DNA from: Corynebacterium auris
Lineage (GTDB): Bacteria; Actinomycetota; Actinomycetes; Mycobacteriales; Mycobacteriaceae
Assembly: GCF_030408575.1 (NCBI RefSeq)
Contig: NZ_CP047047.1
Location: 2,163,275 to 2,227,274, forward strand
Length of the DNA stretch: 64,000 bases
Direction: 5' to 3'
Shown here: positions 34,029-41,339 of the stretch, piece after piece
Layout of the letters: each line of letters opens with the position of its first letter
Numbering within the stretch: position 1 is the first letter of the stretch
The notes under the pieces: generated by a model
What the model was told of the DNA's origin: nothing
Database searches by the model: none
Seen by the model: only the letters and a program-made list of their open reading frames with translations
Program-made: the position numbers and the translations under genes

Positions 34029-36332
34029 TTGTTCTATACGTGGGGGCGCATCGCCTACCGGTTCCGCCGGATCATCCCCGTGGTGGTCATCGCCATCATC
34101 ATCCTCATGCAGGTCTTCTTCGGCTCGAAGCTGCCGGAGCGGCTCTCGCAGGAGGGCTGGGAGGACCCGAACGCCGACTCGACCACGGCCGCGGTCATCG
34201 AGGAGGAGACCTTCGGCCGCGATAACTCGGGCGACGTCATCCTGCTTGTCGACGCCCCCACGGGCGTCACCTCCGGCCCCGTCTTCGACGAGGCCAACCG
34301 GCAGATCACCGAACTACAGCAGCGCTTCCCCGCCGAGATCGACTCGGTGGCCAGCTACTTCTCCTCGCCGAACCCGCAGCAGGTCAACGCCGAGGGCACC
34401 CGCGCCTTCGCCGCCATCGGCCTCGCCGGCGACGGGGAGCAGACGCTCAAGGATTTCCGCACCATCGAACCGGCGCTTCGCAGCATCGAGCTGCCCGACG
34501 GCGCCACCGTCCACATCGCCGGCGCGACCGCCGTCGCGGACGCGCTCGACGACGGCATGTCCGACGACATCGCCCGCGCCGAACGCATCGGCCTCATCTT
34601 CGTCGCCGTCATCCTGCTGTTCGTCTTCGGCGGCGTCATCGCCGCCGCGATGCCGCTCATCGTGGGCATCCTCTCCATCCTCGGCTCCCTGTCGCTGCTG
34701 TCCATCCTGGCCACAGTGCAGCAGGTGAACGTGTTCTCCCAGTCGGTGATCACCCTGCTCGGCCTGGGCCTGGCCATCGACTACGGCCTGTTCATGGTCT
34801 CGCGCTTCCGCGAGGAGCTCGACCGCGGCGTCGACGTCGAGGAGGCCGTGGCGGCGACAACGACCACGGCCGGCAAGACGGTGTTCTTCTCGGCGCTCAT
34901 GGTGGGCGTCGCCCTGTCGGGCCTGCTCATGTTCCCGCAGGCCTTCCTCAAGTCGGTCGCCTACGGCGCGATCAGCGCCGTCGTCCTCGCGGCCGTCATC
35001 TCGGTGACGGTCCTGCCCGCTCTGTTCGGGATGCTGGGCCACAACATCGACCGGTGGTCCGTGCGCCGCACGTCGCGCCGCGCCCGCCGCCTCGAGGACA
35101 CGGTCTGGTACAAGGTCCCGCGCTGGGCCATGCGCCACGCCAAGGGCGTCGCCGTCGGCGTGTCCGCCCTGCTCATCGCCCTGACCATCCCGATGGTGGG
35201 CATCAGCTTCGGCGGCATCAACGAGTCCTACCTCCCGCCCGACCAGGAAACCCGCCAGGCGCAGGACACCTTCAACGAGACGTTCCCCGCCTTCCGCACC
35301 GACCCCATCAAGCTCGTCGTCACCGGGGCGAACAACCAGCAGCTTGTCGACGTCGTCCTCCAAGCGCGCCAGGTCGCCGGCCTGACCTCCCCGCTCGAAC
35401 CGACCCACCCCTCCCAGGACGGCACCACGGTGTTGTCCGCGCCGCTGGAGGACCGAAACGGCGGGGAGGACGTCGTCACGCAACTGCGTGCCATCGACGC
35501 ACCCGAGGGCGTCGACCTGTACGTGGGCGGCACCCCAGCGATGGAGGTCGAGTCGATCGAGGCGCTGCTGGAGCGGCTGCCCTGGATGGCCCTCTACATG
35601 GTCGTGGCCACGTTCGTGCTCATGGCGCTGCTGTTCGGGTCGCTGATCCTGCCTGCGAAGGCCGTGATTATGAACGTGCTCGGGATCGGCGCCACCCTCG
35701 GCTTCCTCACCGCCGTCTTCGTCGACGGGCTGGGGGCGGGCCTGCTGAACTTCACGCCGGGGCCGCTCATGAGCCCCGTGCTCGTGCTCATCGTGGCCAT
35801 CCTGTACGGCCTGTCGACGGACTACGAGGTGTTCCTCGTCTCGCGCATGGTGGAGGCGCGCCACCACGGGGCGTCGACGGACGAGGCCATCGCCGCGGGC
35901 ACCGCGCGCACCGGCGGGATCATCACCGCCGCCGCCGCGATCATGATCGTCGTCGCGGCGGCGTTTGCGATGAGCGACATCGTCATGATGAAGTACATCG
36001 CCTTCGGCATGATCTTCTCGCTGGCCCTCGACGCCACCATCATCCGCCTCCTGCTCGTGCCCGCCGTGATGCACCTGCTGCGCGAGGACAACTGGTGGGC
36101 GCCGCGCTGGATCAAACGCGCCTACTCGTCCCTCGGCGAGTCCTCCTCCGGGCCCGCCCCCGCGACGCCGGAGTCCTACCCGCGCACCGGCGAGATCGCC
36201 ATCGCAGACACCATCCCCGACACCCTGCCGGTCCGCGGCGGGCGCAGCATCGACGAGGACTCCTCCCTCGTGCCCTTCGACGAGCTCATGCGCCGTCTTT
36301 CCGAGCAAGGCCCACGCGAGCTGGAGCGGTAG
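34029..36332 (+). CDS. MmpL3/CmpL-type trehalose monomycolate exporter
   Basis: 767 residues; TTG start at 34029 with GGAGG just upstream. RND/MMPL layout: helix 1 at about residues 15-32, periplasmic domain 1, helices from about 185 (VAVILLFVFGGVIAAAMPLIV) through LLGLGLAIDYGLFMVSRFREE (the conserved helix-4 DY proton-relay pair), periplasmic domain 2, and a second bundle from about 515 with LYGLSTDYEVFLVSRMVEA (helix-10 DY pair). The soluble C-terminal tail is about 60 residues. In C. glutamicum the MMPL gene at this place is CmpL1, which exports trehalose monomycolate. Context here (trmB-NYN upstream, accD4-pks13-fadD32 nearby) is the same. Overlap-free but tightly packed with the next gene (ATG directly after TAG). 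Confidence 0.9.
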   Translation: MFYTWGRIAYRFRRIIPVVVIAIIILMQVFFGSKLPERLSQEGWEDPNADSTTAAVIEEETFGRDNSGDVILLVDAPTGVTSGPVFDEANRQITELQQRFPAEIDSVASYFSSPNPQQVNAEGTRAFAAIGLAGDGEQTLKDFRTIEPALRSIELPDGATVHIAGATAVADALDDGMSDDIARAERIGLIFVAVILLFVFGGVIAAAMPLIVGILSILGSLSLLSILATVQQVNVFSQSVITLLGLGLAIDYGLFMVSRFREELDRGVDVEEAVAATTTTAGKTVFFSALMVGVALSGLLMFPQAFLKSVAYGAISAVVLAAVISVTVLPALFGMLGHNIDRWSVRRTSRRARRLEDTVWYKVPRWAMRHAKGVAVGVSALLIALTIPMVGISFGGINESYLPPDQETRQAQDTFNETFPAFRTDPIKLVVTGANNQQLVDVVLQARQVAGLTSPLEPTHPSQDGTTVLSAPLEDRNGGEDVVTQLRAIDAPEGVDLYVGGTPAMEVESIEALLERLPWMALYMVVATFVLMALLFGSLILPAKAVIMNVLGIGATLGFLTAVFVDGLGAGLLNFTPGPLMSPVLVLIVAILYGLSTDYEVFLVSRMVEARHHGASTDEAIAAGTARTGGIITAAAAIMIVVAAAFAMSDIVMMKYIAFGMIFSLALDATIIRLLLVPAVMHLLREDNWWAPRWIKRAYSSLGESSSGPAPATPESYPRTGEIAIADTIPDTLPVRGGRSIDEDSSLVPFDELMRRLSEQGPRELER

Positions 36333-37340
36333 ATGGCCACCCCCGCCACCACCGCCCGCGAACGGGCAGCGAAGTGGGCGCGGTGGCTTCTGCCCCTCGT
36401 CGCCCTCGTCCTCGCGTTGTTCTTTCTTCGCGACCAGCTTCCCTTCCTCGGCGAGGCGTGGGACGCGCTCGCGCGGGCGAGCGTGGGCCCCGTCGTCGCC
36501 GCCGTCGTCGTCGCCTACGTCTCCATCGTGGCCATGTCCGGGGTGCGCCAGGTGCTGCTCAACAGCCAGGGCCACATCGTCGGCTTCCCGCCCTGCAACC
36601 GCTTGTCTCTGGCATCCAACGCGTGGTCCACCACCGTCCCCGGGGGCCCCGCGATCTCCGCCTGGTTCACCTTCAACGTGCATCGCTCGTGGGGCGCCTC
36701 GGTGGGGCTGTGCGGCTGGTTCATCGTGATCTCCAGCGCCCTGTCCACGGTGTGGCTGGTGGCCATCGGCGTCCTCTCGGTCGCCGTGTTGGGCGCCGAC
36801 CTCTCCCTGCCTGCGCTCGCCGCGTCCCTCGCCGCGTCCGTCGGCGTTGCCCTGGCCCTGTATTGGGTGGCCCGCAACCCGAACACCATGCAGCGCGCGG
36901 TACGGCACCTGCCCGGCCGGATCGAACGTCCCGTCGCCGACGTCGTTGGCCAGATCGCCGCCGTTCGCATGTCCACGGGTGCCTTCGCCTCCTCGGCCGT
37001 TCTGTCACTGCTCAACCGCGTCCTCGACGCGGCCACGTATTACTTCGCCGCCCTGGCCATCACCGACGACCCAGCTCTGCGCTCCGTCATGCTCGCGTTC
37101 GTCATGACCAAACTCGCCGGCACGGCCCAAGTCACCCCCGGCGGCGTGGGCACCGTCGACGCCGTCGGTGTCGGCGTCCTCGCCGCCGGGGGCTTCTCGC
37201 TTGGCGACGCCACCGCCATCACCCTCCTCTATCGCCTGATCTCCTTCGTATTGATCACCGCCATCGGCTGGGTGTACTACTTCATCTTCTACGCGGGGCG
37301 GGGCTACGTCCTAGGCGCTCCCGCTACCCCCGAGCGCTAG
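36333..37340 (+). CDS. Lysylphosphatidylglycerol synthase TM region/UPF0104 membrane protein
   Basis: 335 residues with about eight to nine membrane helices. The family block NRLSLASNAWSTTVPGGPAISAWFTF (residues about 89-114, the N-x-P-GG-x motif of the AglD/MprF transmembrane family), LLNRVLDAATYYFAALA and GTAQVTPGGVGTVDAV are visible. There is no soluble lysyltransferase domain, so it is not a full MprF. The family is linked to lipid flipping or glycolipid synthesis. The ATG follows the mmpL stop with no gap, which argues that it works with, or is at least made with, the exporter. The substrate is unknown. Confidence 0.82.
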   Translation: MATPATTARERAAKWARWLLPLVALVLALFFLRDQLPFLGEAWDALARASVGPVVAAVVVAYVSIVAMSGVRQVLLNSQGHIVGFPPCNRLSLASNAWSTTVPGGPAISAWFTFNVHRSWGASVGLCGWFIVISSALSTVWLVAIGVLSVAVLGADLSLPALAASLAASVGVALALYWVARNPNTMQRAVRHLPGRIERPVADVVGQIAAVRMSTGAFASSAVLSLLNRVLDAATYYFAALAITDDPALRSVMLAFVMTKLAGTAQVTPGGVGTVDAVGVGVLAAGGFSLGDATAITLLYRLISFVLITAIGWVYYFIFYAGRGYVLGAPATPER

Positions 37341-37350
37341 GCTTCCTGTC

Positions 37351-37698
37351 ATGTTGCACAAGCCCTACGCCATCGCCGCCGATTTCGTCGCCATCGCCGC
37401 CTTTGCCCTCCTCGCCCGCGCTGCCCACCAAACTGAAGAGATGCCGTTCACGTTCCTTGGTTGGCTCGAGACCTTTGTTCCCTTCGGCGTCGGCCTGGCC
37501 CTTGCGTGGCTTGCGGTGCGGCGCAACACGGGGTGGTTGATTTGGCTGATCACCCTTGTCGTCGGCCTGATCATTTGGGGTTTCTACCGTGACAAGCTGC
37601 CTCACTGGTCCTTCGTTGTCGTCGCCGGTGCCACCTCCGCCCTGCTCATGCTCGGCTGGCGCGGCATCGCGAAGCTCGCCGTGTCGAGGCGCCGCTAG
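37351..37698 (+). CDS. DUF3054 small membrane protein
   Basis: 115 residues with four hydrophobic helices (about 8-24, 38-56, 63-80, 88-106). DUF3054 features are IAADFVAIAAFALLARAAH at the N-terminus and the central NTGWLIWLITLVVGLIIWG. Function is unknown. It ends the trmB-NYN-mmpL-UPF0104 run. Its stop overlaps the stop of the convergent HNH gene by two bases, so no terminator separates the two transcripts. Confidence 0.8.
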   Translation: MLHKPYAIAADFVAIAAFALLARAAHQTEEMPFTFLGWLETFVPFGVGLALAWLAVRRNTGWLIWLITLVVGLIIWGFYRDKLPHWSFVVVAGATSALLMLGWRGIAKLAVSRRR

Positions 37699-38939
37699 AC
37701 CCAGCTGAGCTCGTTGAACTCCTCCAGCGTCCGAGCGTCGTCGTTGCGCACCGGCAGCCCGCGGTCTGTGCTGACGTAGCGCACCCCACCCGGGCCCAGG
37801 AAATGAAAGTCCCCACCGTCGCGCAAAATCGTGATGTAGTTGTCGCTAACAAGGCTGTGGCACGCCGAACACAACGGCAACAAGTTGTCCAGATCCGTCG
37901 GCCCGCCATCAGCCCAGTCACGGACATGGTGCATTTCCATAAAACGCGTGTGACTACACCCGGGCATCGCGCACTGGTGACGCCACATGAGCATCAGCGC
38001 GTTGACCTGGGCGTCGGAGGCAAGGCGAAACGCGCGCCCGCTGTTGAGCACCAGCCCTGTCTCGTCGACCCTGTTGATTCGGTAGTGGGCGTTGGCGAGG
38101 AAGTTTTTCACCGCCTCCGAGGGCGCACCAGGATTGTAGGGCAGGTAGGCCTTGCCGTCGGTGGTCATGACGACGTTGACGTGCGCCCCCGGTGCGCGCA
38201 ACGGGTTACGCGGCCGCGACAACGTCATGTTCACCATGCCCATAAACGCGCTGACCAGCACTTCCCCGATGGGCAGGCCGAAACCGGAGCAGCCGCGTGT
38301 TTTTTCATCTTGGCGGTCTATTTCAGCGTCGATACGCTCCGGATCCACCGTCCCGTCGTTGCCTGCTAAGGATGTCCAGTCCACGTCGTGCCAGGCGAGT
38401 TCCCCGACCTTCATCGCCGCCATCACACGCGCGCCTTCCGCCGCGTTGAAATCCGCCCACAGCTTTATACGCCCATCCGGCGCGGCTTTTAGACGCACGT
38501 AGGACGTCCTCGTCGCTTTCTTTGCTGGCTGGCGGAATTGCAGCAGCGCGATCTCCAACTCGTGGAACGTCACGGTGCAGGCCAGCTCCACCAGTTCAGC
38601 CTCGTTGTCCTTTGTAAGCAGCGGCAGTATCAGTCTGACCTTGGAGTAGTTTGTTCTCCCCTCCAAGAATGCTTGTGCCATCACCTCGAAGCGCAGCATT
38701 GCGCGGGCAACCCTGACGTACTCGTGGGCGGTGGAGTTCGGTACCGCGATAGTCCTGACCAGCCATAATGCGGTCGTTTGTGCGCCAAACTGGGGGGCGA
38801 GCTCGAGGACGTCGAATAGTGCGATGGCGTAGAGTATCTGCGCCTTGCGGCGCGAGAATATGCCGAACCCTTTTTCGATGGTGTGTGCGATATGTAAGGG
38901 TGCGCTGTCCCTGCTGACGGTGGTTGGTGGTGTGTCCAT
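37695..38939 (-). CDS. DUF222/13E12-family HNH endonuclease
   Basis: 414 residues from the ATG at 38939. The frame is open further 5', through the tandem repeat, but that is an artefact of the array. The N-terminal DUF222 region is helix-rich (FDVLELAPQFGAQTTALWLV, VPNSTAHEYVRVARAMLRF). The C-terminal HNH is CAMPGCSHTRFMEMHHVRDW, then GGPTDLDNLLPLCSACHSLV with paired Cys and the HH catalytic pair. These 13E12-type genes are abundant, often repetitive, accessory genes of actinobacteria with unproven nuclease function. In mycobacteria related genes are associated with REP13E12 repeats. Here a 45-bp array starts about 130 bases upstream of the start codon. Confidence 0.85.
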   Translation of the reverse strand: MDTPPTTVSRDSAPLHIAHTIEKGFGIFSRRKAQILYAIALFDVLELAPQFGAQTTALWLVRTIAVPNSTAHEYVRVARAMLRFEVMAQAFLEGRTNYSKVRLILPLLTKDNEAELVELACTVTFHELEIALLQFRQPAKKATRTSYVRLKAAPDGRIKLWADFNAAEGARVMAAMKVGELAWHDVDWTSLAGNDGTVDPERIDAEIDRQDEKTRGCSGFGLPIGEVLVSAFMGMVNMTLSRPRNPLRAPGAHVNVVMTTDGKAYLPYNPGAPSEAVKNFLANAHYRINRVDETGLVLNSGRAFRLASDAQVNALMLMWRHQCAMPGCSHTRFMEMHHVRDWADGGPTDLDNLLPLCSACHSLVSDNYITILRDGGDFHFLGPGGVRYVSTDRGLPVRNDDARTLEEFNELSWV

Positions 38940-39065
38940 TGCTCCCCCAAGCGTGTCGATCGTGTGTTTGATTGACAGTATAACAACGCGTCGGACATGT
39001 GGGTTGAGCTGGCTAAATGCAGCTTTTTGACGTTTGCATAGCGCGCGTGTTTGAATGCAACGGAT

Positions 39066-39521
39066 TATGCAATGCGTACCGATCAGCGCCCGAGCGTCGA
39101 GCGCCGCAACTATGCAATGCATACGGATCAACGCCCAGCCGGCGAGCGCCCCAACTATGCAATGCATACCGATCAGCCCACGGGCGCCGAGCGCCGAAAC
39201 TATGCAATGCATACGGATCAACGCCCAGCCGCCGAGCGCCGAAACTATGCAATGCATACGGATCAACGCCCAGCCGGCGAGCGCCGAAACTATGCAATGC
39301 ATACGGATCAGCCCCCGACCGCCCCAACTATGCAATGCATACACCTCGGCCCCGAAGCGGACGGGCCCGAAACTATGCAATGTATACCGATCAGCCCCCA
39401 GCCGGCGAGCGCCCGACTATGCAATGCATACGGATCAACGCCCAGCCGGCGAGCGCCACGACTATGCAATGCATACACCCCGGCCCCGAAGCCCCCAAGC
39501 GCCCCGACTATGCAATGCATA
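39066..39521. repeat. Eleven-unit 45-bp tandem array built on TATGCAATGCATA
   Basis: Core copies start at 39066, 39111, 39156, 39201, 39246, 39291, 39329, 39374, 39418, 39463 and 39509. Spacing is 45 except 38, 44 and 46 in three intervals. The unit is an AC-TATGCAATGCATAC palindrome followed by GGATCAACGCCCAGCC and GGCGAGCGCC with small changes (first core has GCGTA, eighth TGTATA). Because 45 is divisible by 3 and lacks stops, every frame on both strands is open; I do not treat these as genes. The core also occurs at 27 and 6234. Confidence 0.9.
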
Positions 39522-39560
39522 CCCCACACACGACTCCACCGAATATGCCCACGCAATTAC

Positions 39561-39600
39561 AAAAAACGGCACCCACCCACTGGGGGGGGGGGTGAGTGCC
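39561..39600 (-). terminator. Rho-independent terminator of the porin-like peptide gene
   Basis: On the minus strand an 11-bp stem (GGCACTCACCC pairing GGGTGGGTGCC, one mismatch) encloses a C-rich loop and is followed by GTTTTTT. On the plus strand the loop contains a run of 11 G (39582-39592). It lies 14 bases beyond the stop of the 38-residue gene. Confidence 0.8.
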
Positions 39601-39613
39601 GCAGGCGCAACTT

Positions 39614-39730
39614 CTAGCGCGGGAAGCTGGAACCGAGGTTGAACAGCGGGTTGCCGCTGGAGAGGGCCTTGAAGGTCCACACGAGGTAGTTGATCAGGTC
39701 GCCGGCGATGTCGAAAGCGCTGGAGAGCAT
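39614..39730 (-). CDS. 38-residue amphipathic peptide, PorA/PorH-like mycomembrane porin candidate
   Basis: Reading on the minus strand: MLSSAFDIAGDLINYLVWTF, then KALSSGNPLFNLGSSFPR and stop at 39614-39616. It has no signal peptide but a single amphipathic or hydrophobic helix (residues 5-25), the same kind of sequence as the small corynebacterial porins PorA and PorH (about 45-57 residues, also without signal peptides). AGAAAGG lies 11 bases upstream of the ATG, and a strong terminator follows. Between the gene and accD4 is a short AT-rich stretch with CGAAACGTTACAG. Too short to be in most gene calls. Function is by resemblance only. Confidence 0.6.
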   Translation of the reverse strand: MLSSAFDIAGDLINYLVWTFKALSSGNPLFNLGSSFPR

Positions 39731-39797
39731 AGGTTTCGGAACCTTTCTTGGGAACGATGACTTCTAGAGGAGTCTAACGTGTGACGTAACCGAAACG

Positions 39798-41339
39798 TTA
39801 CAGCGGCGAGATCGTGTGCTTTTTCGGCAGGTCAGCGTCGTACTTGGTAGACAGCTGACGCAGAGCTCGGCGCAGCGCGAGGCGCGTTTCCGAGGGCTGA
39901 ATCATCGCGTCGATGTAGCCGCGCTCAGCGGCGACGTAGGGAGAGGTCATGGTCTCGTCGTAGAAGTCCATGAACATCTTCTTCATCGCCTCGCGCTGGG
40001 CGGGGTCCTCGATGGCGTCGAGCTGCTTGCCCTGGATCATCACGACCGCAGCGGCGGAGCCCATGACCGCGATCTGCGCGGTGGGCCACGCCAGGTTGAT
40101 GTCGCCGGCGAGGTTCTTTGAGCCCATGACGGCGTAGGCGCCGCCGTAGGCCTTGCGCACGATGAGGGCCACCTTGGGGACGGTGGCCTCGACGCTGGCA
40201 AAGGCGAATTTGGCGCCGCGGTGAATGAGGCCCTGCCGCTCCTGGTCCACGCCGGGGAGGTAGCCGGGTGTGTCCACCACGTAGACGAGCGGGATGTTGT
40301 ACACATCGCAGGTGCGCACGAAGCGGGCGCCCTTGTCGGCGGCGTCGGCGTCGATGCAGCCGGCGTAGTGCATCGGGTTGTTGGCCACGAAGCCGACGGT
40401 TCGGCCGTCGATACGCCCGAAGGCGCAGATGATGTTCTCGGCGTAGTTGGCTTGGATCTCGACGAGGTCGTCGTCGTCGCCGAGCTGGGCGAGCAGTTCA
40501 CGCATGTCGTAGCCGGCGTTGGTGTCGTCCGGCATGAACGTGTCCAGCTCGGAATCGTCGAGGTCCTCGTCGGCGGGCGCCCAGGCGACGGGGCTGTCGT
40601 CGAAGGCCGAGGTGGGCAGGAGGGCGAGCAGGTCGCGGACGTAGTCGAAGGCCTCCTCCTCGGTGGCGACAACGGCCTGGATGTTGCCGGACTGCTCCTG
40701 GATGCGCGCTCCGCCGAGCTCGGCGGACGAGATGTCCTCGCCGGTGACCTCGCGGATGACGTTCGGGCCGGTCACGTACATCTCGGACTGCCCGTCGACG
40801 GCGACGACGAAGTCGGTGGTCACGGGGGCGTACACCGCGCCGCCGGCGGACTTGCCCAGCATGATGGAGATCTGCGGGGAGCGCCCCGACAGTGGCAGCT
40901 GGCGGCGGGCGATCTCGGAGTACATGGCCAGCGAGGTCACCGCGTCCTGGATGCGGGCGCCGCCGGAGTCCTGGATGCCGATGACGGGGCAGCCGACCTT
41001 GATGGCCATCTCCATCACCTCGGTCACCTTGCGTCCGAAGGTCACGCCGACGGAACCGCCGTACACGGTCTTATCGTGAGCGTAGATGGCCACGGGCCGC
41101 CCGTCGACGCGGCCGTAGCCGGTGACCACGCCGTCGGAGTACACGGCGTCGGGGTCGCCTGGGGTGCGGGCGAGGGCGCCGATCTCGACGAAGGAGCCCT
41201 CGTCGAGGAGCGCGTGGATGCGTTCGCGCGGGGTGGTCTGCCCGGCGTCGTCGCGGCGCTTGCGCGCCCGTTCCGACCCGGGGTCCTGGGCCTTTTCCAG
41301 CCGCGCGCGCAGATCAGCGAGCTTAGAGGCTGTCGACAT
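39798..41339 (-). CDS. accD4: Acyl-CoA carboxylase carboxyltransferase subunit AccD4
   Basis: 513 residues from the ATG at 41339 (a TTG two codons upstream is possible). Carboxyltransferase beta subunit of the long-chain acyl-CoA carboxylase that, with AccA3-type alpha subunit, AccD5 and AccE, makes the carboxylated fatty acyl-CoA extender for mycolate condensation. Crotonase-fold oxyanion loops are visible: IGIQDSGGARIQDAV and GKSAGGAVYAPVTTDF in the N-half, PLVYVVDTPGYLPGVDQE and RKAYGGAYAVMGSKNL in the C-half. Start codon lies inside the 3' end of pks13 (overlap 17 bases), giving translational coupling. Order pks13-accD4 is conserved across Mycobacteriales. Confidence 0.95.
   Translation of the reverse strand: MSTASKLADLRARLEKAQDPGSERARKRRDDAGQTTPRERIHALLDEGSFVEIGALARTPGDPDAVYSDGVVTGYGRVDGRPVAIYAHDKTVYGGSVGVTFGRKVTEVMEMAIKVGCPVIGIQDSGGARIQDAVTSLAMYSEIARRQLPLSGRSPQISIMLGKSAGGAVYAPVTTDFVVAVDGQSEMYVTGPNVIREVTGEDISSAELGGARIQEQSGNIQAVVATEEEAFDYVRDLLALLPTSAFDDSPVAWAPADEDLDDSELDTFMPDDTNAGYDMRELLAQLGDDDDLVEIQANYAENIICAFGRIDGRTVGFVANNPMHYAGCIDADAADKGARFVRTCDVYNIPLVYVVDTPGYLPGVDQERQGLIHRGAKFAFASVEATVPKVALIVRKAYGGAYAVMGSKNLAGDINLAWPTAQIAVMGSAAAVVMIQGKQLDAIEDPAQREAMKKMFMDFYDETMTSPYVAAERGYIDAMIQPSETRLALRRALRQLSTKYDADLPKKHTISPL

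Noticed and set aside
34314..36908. 864-codon minus-strand ORF over mmpL
   Set aside because: Antisense shadow in high-GC DNA. The product is rich in Arg/Gly/Asp without domains, while the plus strand encodes a full MmpL.
36333..37340. MprF lysyltransferase
   Set aside because: Only the transmembrane half of that family is present, without the soluble aminoacyl-transfer domain.
35054..37540. 828-codon plus-strand ORF in another frame over mmpL and UPF0104
   Set aside because: Composition (Arg/Pro/His rich) is that of an out-of-frame reading. Two well-supported genes occupy the region.
39066..39521. CRISPR array
   Set aside because: Units are near-identical along the whole 45 bp. There are no unique spacers and no cas genes nearby.
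39017..39642. Three overlapping plus-strand ORFs of about 190 codons and several minus-strand ones over the tandem array
   Set aside because: The 45-bp unit is a multiple of three and contains no stop, so every frame stays open. The products are repeats of the same 15-residue words and carry no domain.
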